Assembly (NCBI RefSeq): GCF_029504575.1 | Contig: NZ_JAQFII010000001.1 | Coordinates: forward strand, 1,512,501 to 1,576,500 | Direction: 5' to 3' | DNA from: Streptomyces sp. SPB162 | GTDB lineage: Bacteria; Actinomycetota; Actinomycetes; Streptomycetales; Streptomycetaceae | DNA: 64,000 nucleotides | Shown: one piece after another, positions 30,989-39,061 of the stretch | Numbering within the stretch: position 1 is the first letter of the stretch | Layout: every line of letters starts with the position of its first letter | Position numbers and translations under genes: made by a program | Notes under the pieces: generated by a model | Seen by the model: only the letters and a program-made list of their open reading frames with translations | The model's database searches: none | Told to the model about the DNA's origin: nothing

Positions 30989-31018
30989 AGCATACCAGTG
31001 ACCTGGGGAAGCCTGTAA
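30989..31018 (-). promoter_or_regulatory. Putative infC operon promoter
   Basis: On the minus strand TTACAG (31013-31018) and TATGCT (30989-30994) are 18 bases apart. Transcription from here would give an infC leader of about 300 bases containing the possible attenuator. Confidence 0.4.
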
Positions 31019-31073
31019 TCGGCGGGACGGTACCCGACCGCACCCGTCTGCGTGTGCCGGTCGAGCGGTCGCC

Positions 31074-31079
31074 TATCGT
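31074..31079 (+). promoter_or_regulatory. -10 element of a probable leaderless transcript (DUF1844 gene)
   Basis: TATCGT followed by 7 bases and the ATG at 31087; a GAGGG within the spacer is too close to the ATG to be a standard RBS. Confidence 0.45.
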
Positions 31080-31086
31080 GAGGGCC

Positions 31087-31440
31087 ATGAGTGACGAGAA
31101 CCAGAGCCCCGACTTCGACGCGATGACCCGCGACATCGCGGACGTGCCCGCCGTCGAGGTCATCACGACGGTAGCGGTCCACCTGATGAGCGCGGCGGCC
31201 GTCAACCTGGGCCTCGCCGAGGAGGGCCCGGAGCACAAGGACCTGGACGAGGCCCGGAAACTGATCACCGCGCTGGCCGGCCTGGTCGCCGCCGGCGCGC
31301 CGGAGATCAGCACTTACCACGCCGCCCCGCTCAAGGACGGCCTGAAGTCGCTGCAGCTGGCCTTCCGCGAGGCCTCCCTGGTGCCGGACGAGCCCGGCCA
31401 CGGTCCCGGCGAGAAGTTCACGGGTCCCGTCTACAGCTGA
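31087..31440 (+). CDS. DUF1844 family protein
   Basis: 117-residue protein of the DUF1844 family found next to infC in actinobacteria. An acidic N-terminus (MSDENQSPDFDAMTRDIADV) is followed by two amphipathic helices (PAVEVITTVAVHLMSAAAVNLGL and DLDEARKLITALAGLVAAGA) and a final helix with LKDGLKSLQLAFREAS. It has no enzyme motif or signal peptide; function unknown. Divergent from infC. The frame is open upstream to 30967 but without family support. Confidence 0.85.
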   Translation: MSDENQSPDFDAMTRDIADVPAVEVITTVAVHLMSAAAVNLGLAEEGPEHKDLDEARKLITALAGLVAAGAPEISTYHAAPLKDGLKSLQLAFREASLVPDEPGHGPGEKFTGPVYS

Positions 31441-31492
31441 GTCCGGGGCGAGGACACACACGGGACCGCCGGGACCGCCGGGCGCGAGCGCG

Positions 31493-32266
31493 TCAGGTCG
31501 CCTGCGGCCGTTCCGCCTCCGGATCGTCAGCCGCTCCGACGGTCCGGTCGGCCCTGTCGTCCACTCGCAGGCCGCCGTGCCGTGCGGCCGTCGGCGGATG
31601 GGTGACCTGGTGCACCAGCGCCGCCAGCGCGCCGCCGATCAGCGGCGCCACGATGAAGAGCCAGAGCTGCGAGAGCGCCGCTCCGCCCGCGAACAGGGCC
31701 GGGCCGAGGCTGCGCGCCGGATTCACCGACGTGCCGGTCAGCGGGATGCCGACCAGGTGGATCGCGGCCAGCGCCAGGCCGATCGGCAGGCCGTCGAAGC
31801 CGAACACCGCCACCTTGTGCGTGACGGAGAGCACCACGAACACCAGCAGGAACGTCAGCACCACCTCGACGACGAAGGCGCCGCCGGTGTTGATGCCGAC
31901 GGCCGAGCGGCTGCCGTAGCCGTTGGTGCCGAACGCCCCGCTGGTCCGCAGCCCCGGCACCTGCTTGGCCACCAGGAAGAGCAGCGCGGCGCCCGCGATG
32001 GCGCCCAGCAGCTGGGCGACCCAGTACTCGACGGCCGTCCTGACGTTGATCCGCCCGGCGACCAGCATGCCGAGGGTGACGGCCGGGTTGACGTGGCAGC
32101 CGGAGACCGGGCCGAGCGCGTAGGCCAGCGCCAGCAGCGTGAAGCCGAAGGCGAGAGCGATGCCGAGGGTACCGATGTACTCGCCCGCCAGCACCGCGGA
32201 GCCGACGGCGAAGAAGACGAGCAGCAGCGTGCCCAGGAACTCACAGGTCACTGTCCGCTTGTCCAT
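31493..32266 (-). CDS. Aquaporin (MIP family)
   Basis: 257-residue water or small-solute channel with six membrane helices and both half-helix signatures: HVNPAVTLG (Asn60-Pro61-Ala62) and VNPARSLGPAL near residue 185. AqpZ-like spacing and a loop containing FGTNGYGSRS between the halves suggest a water channel rather than a glycerol facilitator, though this is not certain. The C-terminus adds a hydrophilic tail of about 35 residues (HPPTAARHGGLRVDD...). GGGAGA lies before the ATG at 32266. No linked glycerol genes. Confidence 0.93.
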   Translation of the reverse strand: MDKRTVTCEFLGTLLLVFFAVGSAVLAGEYIGTLGIALAFGFTLLALAYALGPVSGCHVNPAVTLGMLVAGRINVRTAVEYWVAQLLGAIAGAALLFLVAKQVPGLRTSGAFGTNGYGSRSAVGINTGGAFVVEVVLTFLLVFVVLSVTHKVAVFGFDGLPIGLALAAIHLVGIPLTGTSVNPARSLGPALFAGGAALSQLWLFIVAPLIGGALAALVHQVTHPPTAARHGGLRVDDRADRTVGAADDPEAERPQAT

Positions 32267-32400
32267 GCCATCTCCCGATGTCCGTTCCACCCGTATGCGC
32301 GCTTCACTCGCCCGCTCTCGCATTCTCCGTCCCGCGAGCCCACCGCACATCTCAGCACACAGCGCCCGGCGCCGGCCGCCCGGCGGCCGAACAGGCCCGC

Positions 32401-33135
32401 TCAGCGCGCGAACAGCGGCGTGCCCGACACCTCGGTGTCCGCGCCCAGCAGCGCGAGGTCGAGCCCGCGGACCAGCCGGGACCGCAGCACCTCGTCGGTC
32501 GAGAGCGCGGTCGCGAGGCGCCGGGCCACCTCGGCCACGGCCGTGTCCCGGGCGAGGACCAGGCCGAGGGTGCCGTCCGAGTCGCCCGCCGGGGACAGGT
32601 ACGCCCGCAGCACGCCCGGTTCCGCGGCGACGGCCGCGCGCAGCGCGCCGAGCACCTCCGGATCGGCCAGCGGGTCCACGCGCTCACGCCCCTCGGCGAC
32701 GGCGCGCAGCGCCGGGCCGGTGAGGGCGTACGGGGCGGGCCCCGCCATGTCGATCAGCAGGGTGTCGGCCTTCTCGTGCGCGAGGGCCTGCAGCGCCTGG
32801 TGCAGCGGGACCGCGACCGGGCGGGCGTCGGCGCGCCAGCGGGCGAGGGACGCGACGGAGGTGAAGGCGGGCAGCGCCCGCCGTCCGTCGGCGGCCTGGA
32901 TGGTGGGCACCGCCATGTCGCTGGTCTTCTCGCGGCGCAGGCCGTCGGGTCCGGTCTCGACCTCCCCCAGGACGGCCACGACGGGGACGAGCAGGCGGGC
33001 GCCGGGCAGCGCGGCGAGCACACCGGGCTCGGCCCGGCCGTCCTCGGCGTAGGCGGCGAGTGCGGCGGCCAGCGTCGCGTCGGCCGAACCGTCGTCGTCG
33101 GCGAAGCCCGGGTCAGGGATATTCTTGAGTGACAC
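32401..33135 (-). CDS. SseB-family protein
   Basis: 244 residues related to SseB (enhanced serine sensitivity). The middle carries the typical GARLLVPVVAVLGE strand near residue 40, EKTSDMAVPTIQAADGRRALPAFTS near residue 65 and a PVAVPLHQALQALAHEKADTLLIDMAGP block. Function is not established; related domains occur in type III/VII secretion-linked and serine-metabolism proteins. GTG at 33135 is chosen: it gives VSLKNIPDPGFADDDG and has TACGCT exactly 7 bases upstream (leaderless type). The frame continues to 33339 only as a shadow of the divergent gene. Confidence 0.78.
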   Translation of the reverse strand: MSLKNIPDPGFADDDGSADATLAAALAAYAEDGRAEPGVLAALPGARLLVPVVAVLGEVETGPDGLRREKTSDMAVPTIQAADGRRALPAFTSVASLARWRADARPVAVPLHQALQALAHEKADTLLIDMAGPAPYALTGPALRAVAEGRERVDPLADPEVLGALRAAVAAEPGVLRAYLSPAGDSDGTLGLVLARDTAVAEVARRLATALSTDEVLRSRLVRGLDLALLGADTEVSGTPLFAR

Positions 33136-33142
33136 GCTGGGC

Positions 33143-33148
33143 AGCGTA
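33143..33148 (-). promoter_or_regulatory. -10 element of a probable leaderless SseB transcript
   Basis: TACGCT on the minus strand, exactly 7 bases (GCCCAGC) before the GTG at 33135; no RBS. Confidence 0.5.
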
Positions 33149-33232
33149 TCGGGACCCGGCCGGCGCCCGTTGACGGCCGTGCCTCGACGCCTCGTCCGGT
33201 GCGGCGCGGCCGACCGGGAGGGGGCGGAGAGC

Positions 33233-33970
33233 GTGGAACCCGAGGCGGCCGCCGCGGACAGGGACCAGGAGCTGAGCGACGCGCTCGGCACCGTGGCCGG
33301 CGCGACCTCCGCCGACTTCTCCGTCGCCGTGCTGGACACCGCGTCCGGCGCGCAGGCGGTCTACGGGAGCGGGACGTACGACACGGCGAGCATCGTCAAG
33401 GTCGACATCCTCGCGGCGCTGCTGCTGCGGGCGCAGGACGCCGGGCGCGAGCTGACCGCCCAGGAGAAGGCGTCCGCCACCGTCATGATCGAGCAGAGCG
33501 ACAACGACGCCGCGACCGCCCTCTGGCACGCCGTGGACGGCGCTGAGGGCCTCGCCGAGGCCAACGAACGCCTCGGGCTGACCGGGACCGTGGGCGGCGA
33601 CGGCGATCTGTGGGGGCTCACCAGGACCACGGCCGCTGACCAGCTGCGACTGCTGCGGGCTGTGTTCGGTGACGACTCACCGCTGGACGCCGGCTCGCGG
33701 ACGTATCTGACGGGGCTCATGGGGCGGATATCCACCGGCCAGGACTGGGGTGTCACGGCCGCCGCGGCGGCGGGGTCCGACACCGCGCTCAAGAACGGCT
33801 GGCTGCGGCGCAGCACGACCGGGCTGTGGGACATCAACAGCATCGGCCGGGTCGACGCGGACGGGAACACCTATCTCGTCGCGGTCCTGTCCAGCGGGAA
33901 CCTCACGCTGGCCGAGGGGATCGCGCTGGCCGAGGACGTCGCGCGGGCGGCGGTCGGGGCGTTCACGTAG
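33233..33970 (+). CDS. Beta-lactamase-fold serine hydrolase, no obvious signal peptide
   Basis: 245 residues of the class A beta-lactamase/penicillin-binding fold. SIVK at about 53-56 is the SxxK nucleophile motif, SDN at 89-91 is the second motif, and LKNGW near residue 188 stands where K(T/S)G is expected. A lactamase-type omega-loop glutamate is not obvious, so it is probably not a potent beta-lactamase; similar Streptomyces proteins are annotated only as serine hydrolases. GTG at 33233 has GGAGGG and CGGAG upstream. Open frame extends to 33125 but encodes no hydrophobic leader, unusual because these enzymes normally act outside the cell. Confidence 0.7.
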   Translation: MEPEAAAADRDQELSDALGTVAGATSADFSVAVLDTASGAQAVYGSGTYDTASIVKVDILAALLLRAQDAGRELTAQEKASATVMIEQSDNDAATALWHAVDGAEGLAEANERLGLTGTVGGDGDLWGLTRTTAADQLRLLRAVFGDDSPLDAGSRTYLTGLMGRISTGQDWGVTAAAAAGSDTALKNGWLRRSTTGLWDINSIGRVDADGNTYLVAVLSSGNLTLAEGIALAEDVARAAVGAFT

Positions 33971-33976
33971 GAAGGC

Positions 33977-35194
33977 TCAGGTCGGGAGGCCGTGCGTTCC
34001 GCGGCGCCTCGCCCGGCCGGGGCGGGGGCGGAACCAGAGCAGCGCCGCCGCGGCCACCAGGACGCCGCCCAGCAGCGCGCAGGAGACCGCCACGCCGTCG
34101 CCGAGGCCGCCGCCGTCCGCGGCCGGTGCGAGCGTGATCGTCGGGCCCGCGCCGAAGTACCGCCGTGCGGTGGGCGCCGGAGTCGGCGCCTCGGCCCGGG
34201 GCTCGAGCTTGGCCGCCGCCTTGAGCGCCGCGGCCGGGTCCACCAGTCCGGTGCCGACGGCGTCGTTGCGGCCGCCGGCCGGCCGCTCGCGGGTGGTGCT
34301 CTCCAGGAGCTGCTTGATCTGCGCGGGGCTCAGCTTCGGGTGCACGGAGCGGATCAGTGCCACCGCGCCGGAGACGTACGCGGAGGCGGGACTGGTCCCC
34401 CACCCCTCGTAGTACTTGCGGTTGGGGTCGGCCAGGATGACGTCGACGCCGGGCGCCGAGACGGAGGCGTACCAGCGCCGGGTGGAGAACGAGGCGTGCG
34501 CGCCGACCCGGTCCACGGCCGCGACGGCGATCACCCCCGGGTAGGCGGCCGGGTACGACGCCCGGTCGGCCTGTTCGCCGCCGTTGCCCGCCGAGGCCAC
34601 GACGACGACGCCCTTGCCCAGGGCGTACTGGATCGCGTTGTCGTACTCCGCCGTGGGCGCGGCGGTCGCGCTGTCGTCGCCGAGCGACAGGTTGATGACG
34701 CCGGCGCCGTGGTCGGCGGCCCAGCGGATACCGTCCGGCACGGCCCTGCCCCTGCTCGCACGGGCTTCGTCGCGCCGGGGGTCCTTCTCCTCCAGGATCA
34801 CCCGGACCGGCAGGATCTTGGCGCGCGGGGCGATGCCGAGGACGCCCTGCGAGTACCCCGGACCGTGGCCGTGGCCGGCGATGATCGCGGCCATGCCGGT
34901 GCCGTGCTTGGCCCAGGTGTTGTCACCGGGGCCGGCCCCGAAGCCGATGAGGTCGTTGCCCGGCAGTACCTGTCCCGCCAGGTCGGGGTGGGTTCCGTCG
35001 ACGCCGGTGTCCAGTACGGCGACGGTGACGCCCGCGCCCTGGCTCGTGCGCCAGGCGTCGTGGGCGTGCATCGCGTCCAGCGTCCACTCCGCGTCGCGGA
35101 TCGAGTCGGCGCGGGCGGACGTGGCGGGCAGCACCGCGAGGAGCGCTGCCAGCACGACGGTGGCGGTGCGCCCGAGGGCGGCGGACTTCCTCAC
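33977..35194 (-). CDS. Mycosin-like subtilisin protease (S8)
   Basis: 405 residues. Signal-like N-terminus (ALGRTATVVLAALLAVLPATSARA, first 18 shown by position 6-29), subtilisin domain with Asp in VAVLDTGVDGTHPD, His in AKHGTGMAAI and Ser in GTSPASAYVSGA, and oxyanion Asn in VVASAGNGG. A Pro/Ala linker leads to a single C-terminal membrane helix (about 375-395) with a basic cytosolic tail. This is the layout of MycP mycosins of type VII secretion. GTG at 35194 overlaps the stop of the upstream gene (GTGA). No EccC, EsxA or other type VII gene is in the window. Confidence 0.88.
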   Translation of the reverse strand: MRKSAALGRTATVVLAALLAVLPATSARADSIRDAEWTLDAMHAHDAWRTSQGAGVTVAVLDTGVDGTHPDLAGQVLPGNDLIGFGAGPGDNTWAKHGTGMAAIIAGHGHGPGYSQGVLGIAPRAKILPVRVILEEKDPRRDEARASRGRAVPDGIRWAADHGAGVINLSLGDDSATAAPTAEYDNAIQYALGKGVVVVASAGNGGEQADRASYPAAYPGVIAVAAVDRVGAHASFSTRRWYASVSAPGVDVILADPNRKYYEGWGTSPASAYVSGAVALIRSVHPKLSPAQIKQLLESTTRERPAGGRNDAVGTGLVDPAAALKAAAKLEPRAEAPTPAPTARRYFGAGPTITLAPAADGGGLGDGVAVSCALLGGVLVAAAALLWFRPRPGRARRRGTHGLPT

Positions 35195-36336
35195 GATGCC
35201 TCCCGGGTGGACGTGGTGTCGGCGGAGACGCTCCTGCGCAGCCGGGCGTCGAGGTCGGCGGTGAGGACGAGGGCGTCCGTGCCGAGGCCCGCCTGGGCCG
35301 GCGCGGAGGTGGCACCCGGCGCGCTGGCCACGTCGGCCGGCTGGGGTTCGGGGACCCGGCGGCCGTCCGCGAAGCCGCTCACCGCGTAGACCACGACGGG
35401 CAGGGTGGCGGAGACGCTCACCGTCCAGCTGGCCCGCTGCGCGTCGCCGAACGAGGCCGCCGCGGTGCCGGGGAACGCGACCGGACGGGGCATCAGATCC
35501 GTGCGCGAGCCGAGGTGTTCGGTGCTCCAGCGGCGGTTCAGCGCGGCCATCCCGGCGGCGTCGCCGCCGGTGACGAGCAGACCGACGGTGGTGACACGGC
35601 TGGAGGTGGCGTCGACATAGGTGGCGCGCACCACCTGGACGCAGCCCACCGGGGCCAGCACCTTCGCCAGCAGCGGGTCGAAGGCGCCCGCGCAGCCTGC
35701 GGCCGGGGCGACCCCGACACGGGTGTAGGTGCGGTCGGCGCCGCCGGGGCCCGCGCCCGGCCGGCGGACGACGGGCGGCAGGAGCGTGTCGACCGGGACG
35801 CTGTGCCACAGTTCGCCGGCGCGGGCGTAGGCGCTCTGGGTGGTGCCGACCGCGGCCGGGTCGTGGTTGATCAGCGCGCCGGTGGCGGCGCCCGTGAACA
35901 GCCCGAGGCCCAGGACGAGGCAGAGCGCCGCCGCGGTCCGGCCGGCGGCCGTACGGGGCGGGCGGGCGGGCGGCGCGGGGACCGTGAACGGCACGCTCGC
36001 GGGCGGCGGTGCGGACCCCGGCTCGTCCCACGAGTGCCCTTGCGGCGGCGGCATGGCGGGGCGCGGCGGTTCCGGGTGCCGCGACAGGAACGGTGACGGG
36101 GCGGCTGCCGGAGGGGGCGCCTCGGTCGGATGCGGCGGGGTGGCGGGAGTCGGCGGGGCGGTCGGTGGTGCGGGCGGTGCTCCCTGCGACCGGTCCTGCG
36201 GGCCGCGGGCGGCGATCGGCTCGCGGGCGGCCGGACGGTGCACGGGCCGCGGCGGGGTCGTGGGGTACAGCGCGGGGAACGCGGGCGGCTGCGGAGGGGA
36301 CGGCTGCCCCGGTCCGTTCTCGACGCCCGTGCTCAC
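35191..36336 (-). CDS. Proline-rich single-pass membrane protein coupled to the mycosin
   Basis: 381 residues. The first 130 or so are very rich in Pro and Ala (cytosolic, probably disordered). One membrane helix lies at about 132-155 (AAALCLVLGLGLFTGAATGALI). The rest is an extracytoplasmic domain with two cysteines around CAGAFDPLLAKVLAPVGC that could form a disulfide. No known enzyme motif. GTG start. The 4-base overlap with the mycosin gene argues for joint function, for example as a substrate, adaptor or regulator of the protease. I do not recognise the outer domain. Confidence 0.7.
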   Translation of the reverse strand: MSTGVENGPGQPSPPQPPAFPALYPTTPPRPVHRPAAREPIAARGPQDRSQGAPPAPPTAPPTPATPPHPTEAPPPAAAPSPFLSRHPEPPRPAMPPPQGHSWDEPGSAPPPASVPFTVPAPPARPPRTAAGRTAAALCLVLGLGLFTGAATGALINHDPAAVGTTQSAYARAGELWHSVPVDTLLPPVVRRPGAGPGGADRTYTRVGVAPAAGCAGAFDPLLAKVLAPVGCVQVVRATYVDATSSRVTTVGLLVTGGDAAGMAALNRRWSTEHLGSRTDLMPRPVAFPGTAAASFGDAQRASWTVSVSATLPVVVYAVSGFADGRRVPEPQPADVASAPGATSAPAQAGLGTDALVLTADLDARLRRSVSADTTSTREAS

Positions 36337-36700
36337 CGGTGCCCCCTCGTGATGTCCGTACCTGGCCCGGCCCGCGTCTGTCGAGCTGCGCCGGGAGGTG
36401 CCCCACCCGGGAACGCCGGGGCCCGCCGCTCCGGGCGGACTCCGCCGTTTTCAGAGACGGTCCGGGCGCCACTCTACGGGCTCGGGCGATGCCGTGGATC
36501 GGGGGCGGCGCAGGTCGCGGGGGGTACTGCGGGACGATTGCCGCGATCCGGCCGCGCAGATCCGGCGGTACCGGGATGTTCCGCCCCGGCACGGTCCCGG
36601 CACTCCCCCGGCACAGCCTCAGCTCCTTCGGCGGCTACTTCCCCGGTGTTCCGCCGGGCCCACCGCGCACCGCCCGGAACGGGCCGGTGCCCCGAGACCC

Positions 36701-36714
36701 CTACCGCTCGGTAG
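36701..36714. promoter_or_regulatory. Palindrome CTACCG-CT-CGGTAG upstream of the PLP aldolase
   Basis: A perfect 6+2+6 inverted repeat 23 bases before the ATG at 36738, in a 401-base divergent gap (36337-36736) that otherwise shows only GC-rich sequence and no gene. Size and symmetry suit a TetR- or GntR-type operator. No such regulator is adjacent. Confidence 0.45.
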
Positions 36715-36737
36715 TGGCGGTCTGGCAAGCTGCGCGC

Positions 36738-37940
36738 ATGTCTGATCCCGCAGCCGACCGCGCCCGGTACGACCGGGCCACCGCCCACCTCGACGCCCCG
36801 GTCGCCATCGTCGATCTGGAGGCGTTCGACGCCAACGCCGCCGATCTGACGCGCCGCGCCGGCGGCAAGCCGATCCGGGTGGCATCCAAGTCGGTGCGGT
36901 GCCGGGCGCTGCTGGAACGGGTGCTGGCCCGCGACGGGTTCGCGGGCATCATGTCGTTCACCCTGGACGAGTCGCTGTGGCTGGCACGGGCGGGCTTCGA
37001 GGACGTGCTGCTCGCGTACCCGTCCGCCGACCGCGACGGCTACGCGGAGCTGGCGGGGGATCCGAAGCTGGCCGCCGCAGTGACGGTGATGGTCGACGAC
37101 CCCGCCCAGCTGGATCTGATCGACGCGGCCCGACGCGGCGGCTCGGAGCGGATCAGGGTCTGCCTGGAACTCGACACCTCGCTGCGGATGCTGGGCGGCC
37201 GGGTGCGGATCGGCGCGCTGCGCTCCCCGCTGCGGGAGCCCGCGCAACTGGCCGAGCTGGCCCGGGCGGTCGCCCGCCGGCCCGGGTTCCGGCTGGTCGG
37301 GATCATGGCGTACGAGGGTCATGTGGCCGGCGTCGGGGACTCGCTGGCGGGGCGGCCGCTGCGCTCGCGCGTGATCCGGCTGATGCAGTCGGCCGCGCGC
37401 AAGGAACTCGCGGCCCGGCGGGCCGAGGTGGTGCGGGCGGTGCGCGCCGTCGCCCCCGAGCTGGAGTTCGTCAACGGTGGCGGGACCGGCAGTGTGCAGC
37501 ACACCGCGGCGGAGGACGCGGTCACCGAGATCGCGGCCGGCTCCGGGCTGTTCGTGCCGCGGCTGTTCGACAACTACACGTCGTTCCGGGGGCGTCCGGC
37601 GGCGCTGTTCGCGCAGCCGGTGGTGCGCCGTCCCGGAGTGGGCATCGTGACCGTGCTGGGCGGCGGCTACCCGGCGTCGGGCGCCGCGGGCGCCGACCGG
37701 CTGCCCGTGCCGTACCTGCCGCAGGGCCTGCGCTACGACCCGCAGGAGGGTCCCGGCGAGGTGCAGACGCCGCTGATCGGATCGCCCGCGGACGACCTGC
37801 TGATCGGCGACAAGGTGTGGTTCCGGCACGCCAAGGCCGGGGAGCTGTGCGAGCGCTTCGCGGAGTTGCGGCTGGTCGAGGGCGACCGGGTCACGGCGAC
37901 GGTGCCGACCTACCGGGGCGAGGGCAAGACGTTCCTGTGA
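36738..37940 (+). CDS. PLP-dependent D-threonine aldolase/amino-acid deaminase-like protein
   Basis: 400 residues with an alanine-racemase-type N-terminal TIM barrel. The PLP lysine is Lys51 in RVASKSVRC; YEGHVAGVGD near residue 195 and FVNGGGTGSVQHT near residue 245 bind the cofactor phosphate. A C-terminal beta domain contains GDKVWFRHAKAGELCERF with metal-binding His/Cys of the D-threonine aldolase family. It likely cleaves or deaminates a D- or hydroxy-amino acid; substrate not fixed. No RBS before the ATG; a palindrome lies just upstream. Ended by a hairpin at 37942. Confidence 0.85.
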   Translation: MSDPAADRARYDRATAHLDAPVAIVDLEAFDANAADLTRRAGGKPIRVASKSVRCRALLERVLARDGFAGIMSFTLDESLWLARAGFEDVLLAYPSADRDGYAELAGDPKLAAAVTVMVDDPAQLDLIDAARRGGSERIRVCLELDTSLRMLGGRVRIGALRSPLREPAQLAELARAVARRPGFRLVGIMAYEGHVAGVGDSLAGRPLRSRVIRLMQSAARKELAARRAEVVRAVRAVAPELEFVNGGGTGSVQHTAAEDAVTEIAAGSGLFVPRLFDNYTSFRGRPAALFAQPVVRRPGVGIVTVLGGGYPASGAAGADRLPVPYLPQGLRYDPQEGPGEVQTPLIGSPADDLLIGDKVWFRHAKAGELCERFAELRLVEGDRVTATVPTYRGEGKTFL

Positions 37941-37941
37941 A

Positions 37942-37971
37942 CATCCGGCCCCCGCCGCCGGGGGCCGGATG
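37942..37971. terminator. Bidirectional terminator
   Basis: CATCCGGCCCCC (37942-37953) and GGGGGCCGGATG (37960-37971) form a perfect 12-bp stem with a 6-base loop, between convergent genes. Confidence 0.85.
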
Positions 37972-37979
37972 CCTCGCGC

Positions 37980-38912
37980 TCAGACGCCGGTGCCGCCCGT
38001 GCCGCCGGAGCCGCTCGCGGCCTTGATGCCCTGGGTGATCCTGTCCATGACGTCGAGCCCGGGGGCCTGCGCGTTGATGTCGAAGCCGTAGCGGACCAGC
38101 ACGAGCTGCTTCGGGTCGGACGGTGACGGGAAGACCAGCGACTGGACGTAGCCGTCGTCGCCGACCTTCGTCACGACCTGCCAACGCACCAGGTACCCCT
38201 GCTGCCCGGCGACGGTGACCGGCTGCGACAGCAGCTCCTTGTGGGAGGTGAGACCGCCCGCGTAGGACTGCTCCGCGTTGACCGCGATGTCCTCCTTGGC
38301 GGCGGCCTCGGGCGTGGTGCCCTTGAGCTTGGCCGCCGCTGCGGGCACGGAGAAGACCCCGCCGCGCACGCACTTCTGCGAAGGGTCGGCGACGCACGGG
38401 TAGCCGCCGATGGTCAGCCCCGCGCCGTTGGCGCCCGTCTTGCCCTGCCAGCCGGGCAGGATCGGCAGACTGATCCTGTCCAGGGCGTCCACGACGACGC
38501 CACTGGTCTTCGGCGCCTGCTCGGGGCCCTGCGAGGGAGCGTCGGGCGCACCGCTCGGCCGGTCGCCTGGGGTGCGCGGCGCGCTCGTAGACGGTGCCGC
38601 CCGGTCCGCGCTCTTGTCACCGCCGCTGTCCTTCAGCATGACGACGCCGCCGACCACCCCGGCGGCCAGGACGAGCACGGCCGCGACGCCGATCGCGATC
38701 GCCCCTCCCCGGCGGGCGGGCCGGGCCGGCAGGCCGCCACCGGGATAGGGCGCGTAGGACGGAATGCCGGGCGCCCCGGCCTGGTCCGCGGGGGTCTGGG
38801 CGGTCCGCGTGTACTCGCTCCACGCGGCGCCGTCCCACCACCGTTCCAGAGCCGGGCCGTTGCCTGTGTGCCCGGGCTCTGGGTACCAGCCGGGAGGGGT
38901 CGTCATCGTCAC
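37980..38912 (-). CDS. DUF2510-domain membrane protein
   Basis: 310 residues. An N-terminal DUF2510 motif (PPGWYPEPG...ERWWDGAAWSEYTR) of about 45 residues is followed by a Pro/Gly linker, one membrane helix at about 85-108 (GGAIAIGVAAVLVLAAGVVGGVVML in outline), a Ser/Pro spacer and an extracytoplasmic beta-rich domain with two cysteines (GGYPCVADPSQKC). Function unknown; DUF2510 often marks actinobacterial membrane proteins. GTG at 38912 is chosen because TAGGGT lies exactly 7 bases upstream; ATG at 38906 is the alternative. Confidence 0.8.
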   Translation of the reverse strand: MTMTTPPGWYPEPGHTGNGPALERWWDGAAWSEYTRTAQTPADQAGAPGIPSYAPYPGGGLPARPARRGGAIAIGVAAVLVLAAGVVGGVVMLKDSGGDKSADRAAPSTSAPRTPGDRPSGAPDAPSQGPEQAPKTSGVVVDALDRISLPILPGWQGKTGANGAGLTIGGYPCVADPSQKCVRGGVFSVPAAAAKLKGTTPEAAAKEDIAVNAEQSYAGGLTSHKELLSQPVTVAGQQGYLVRWQVVTKVGDDGYVQSLVFPSPSDPKQLVLVRYGFDINAQAPGLDVMDRITQGIKAASGSGGTGGTGV

Positions 38913-38919
38913 GGCCGTC

Positions 38920-38925
38920 ACCCTA
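38920..38925 (-). promoter_or_regulatory. -10 element of a probable leaderless transcript (DUF2510 gene)
   Basis: TAGGGT on the minus strand, 7 bases (GACGGCC) before the GTG at 38912. Confidence 0.5.
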
Positions 38926-39061
38926 AGGCCACAGCATGAGAATCCCGTAAGTACGGGGGTTACAGGCAGGTCACATGACCGGCTTGGCCGAATCCGGGCA
39001 CCCCGCCGTACGGGGGCTGTCACGCCCTACGGGTTCTCCCGCCGTCACGCCGGCCGTTCCG

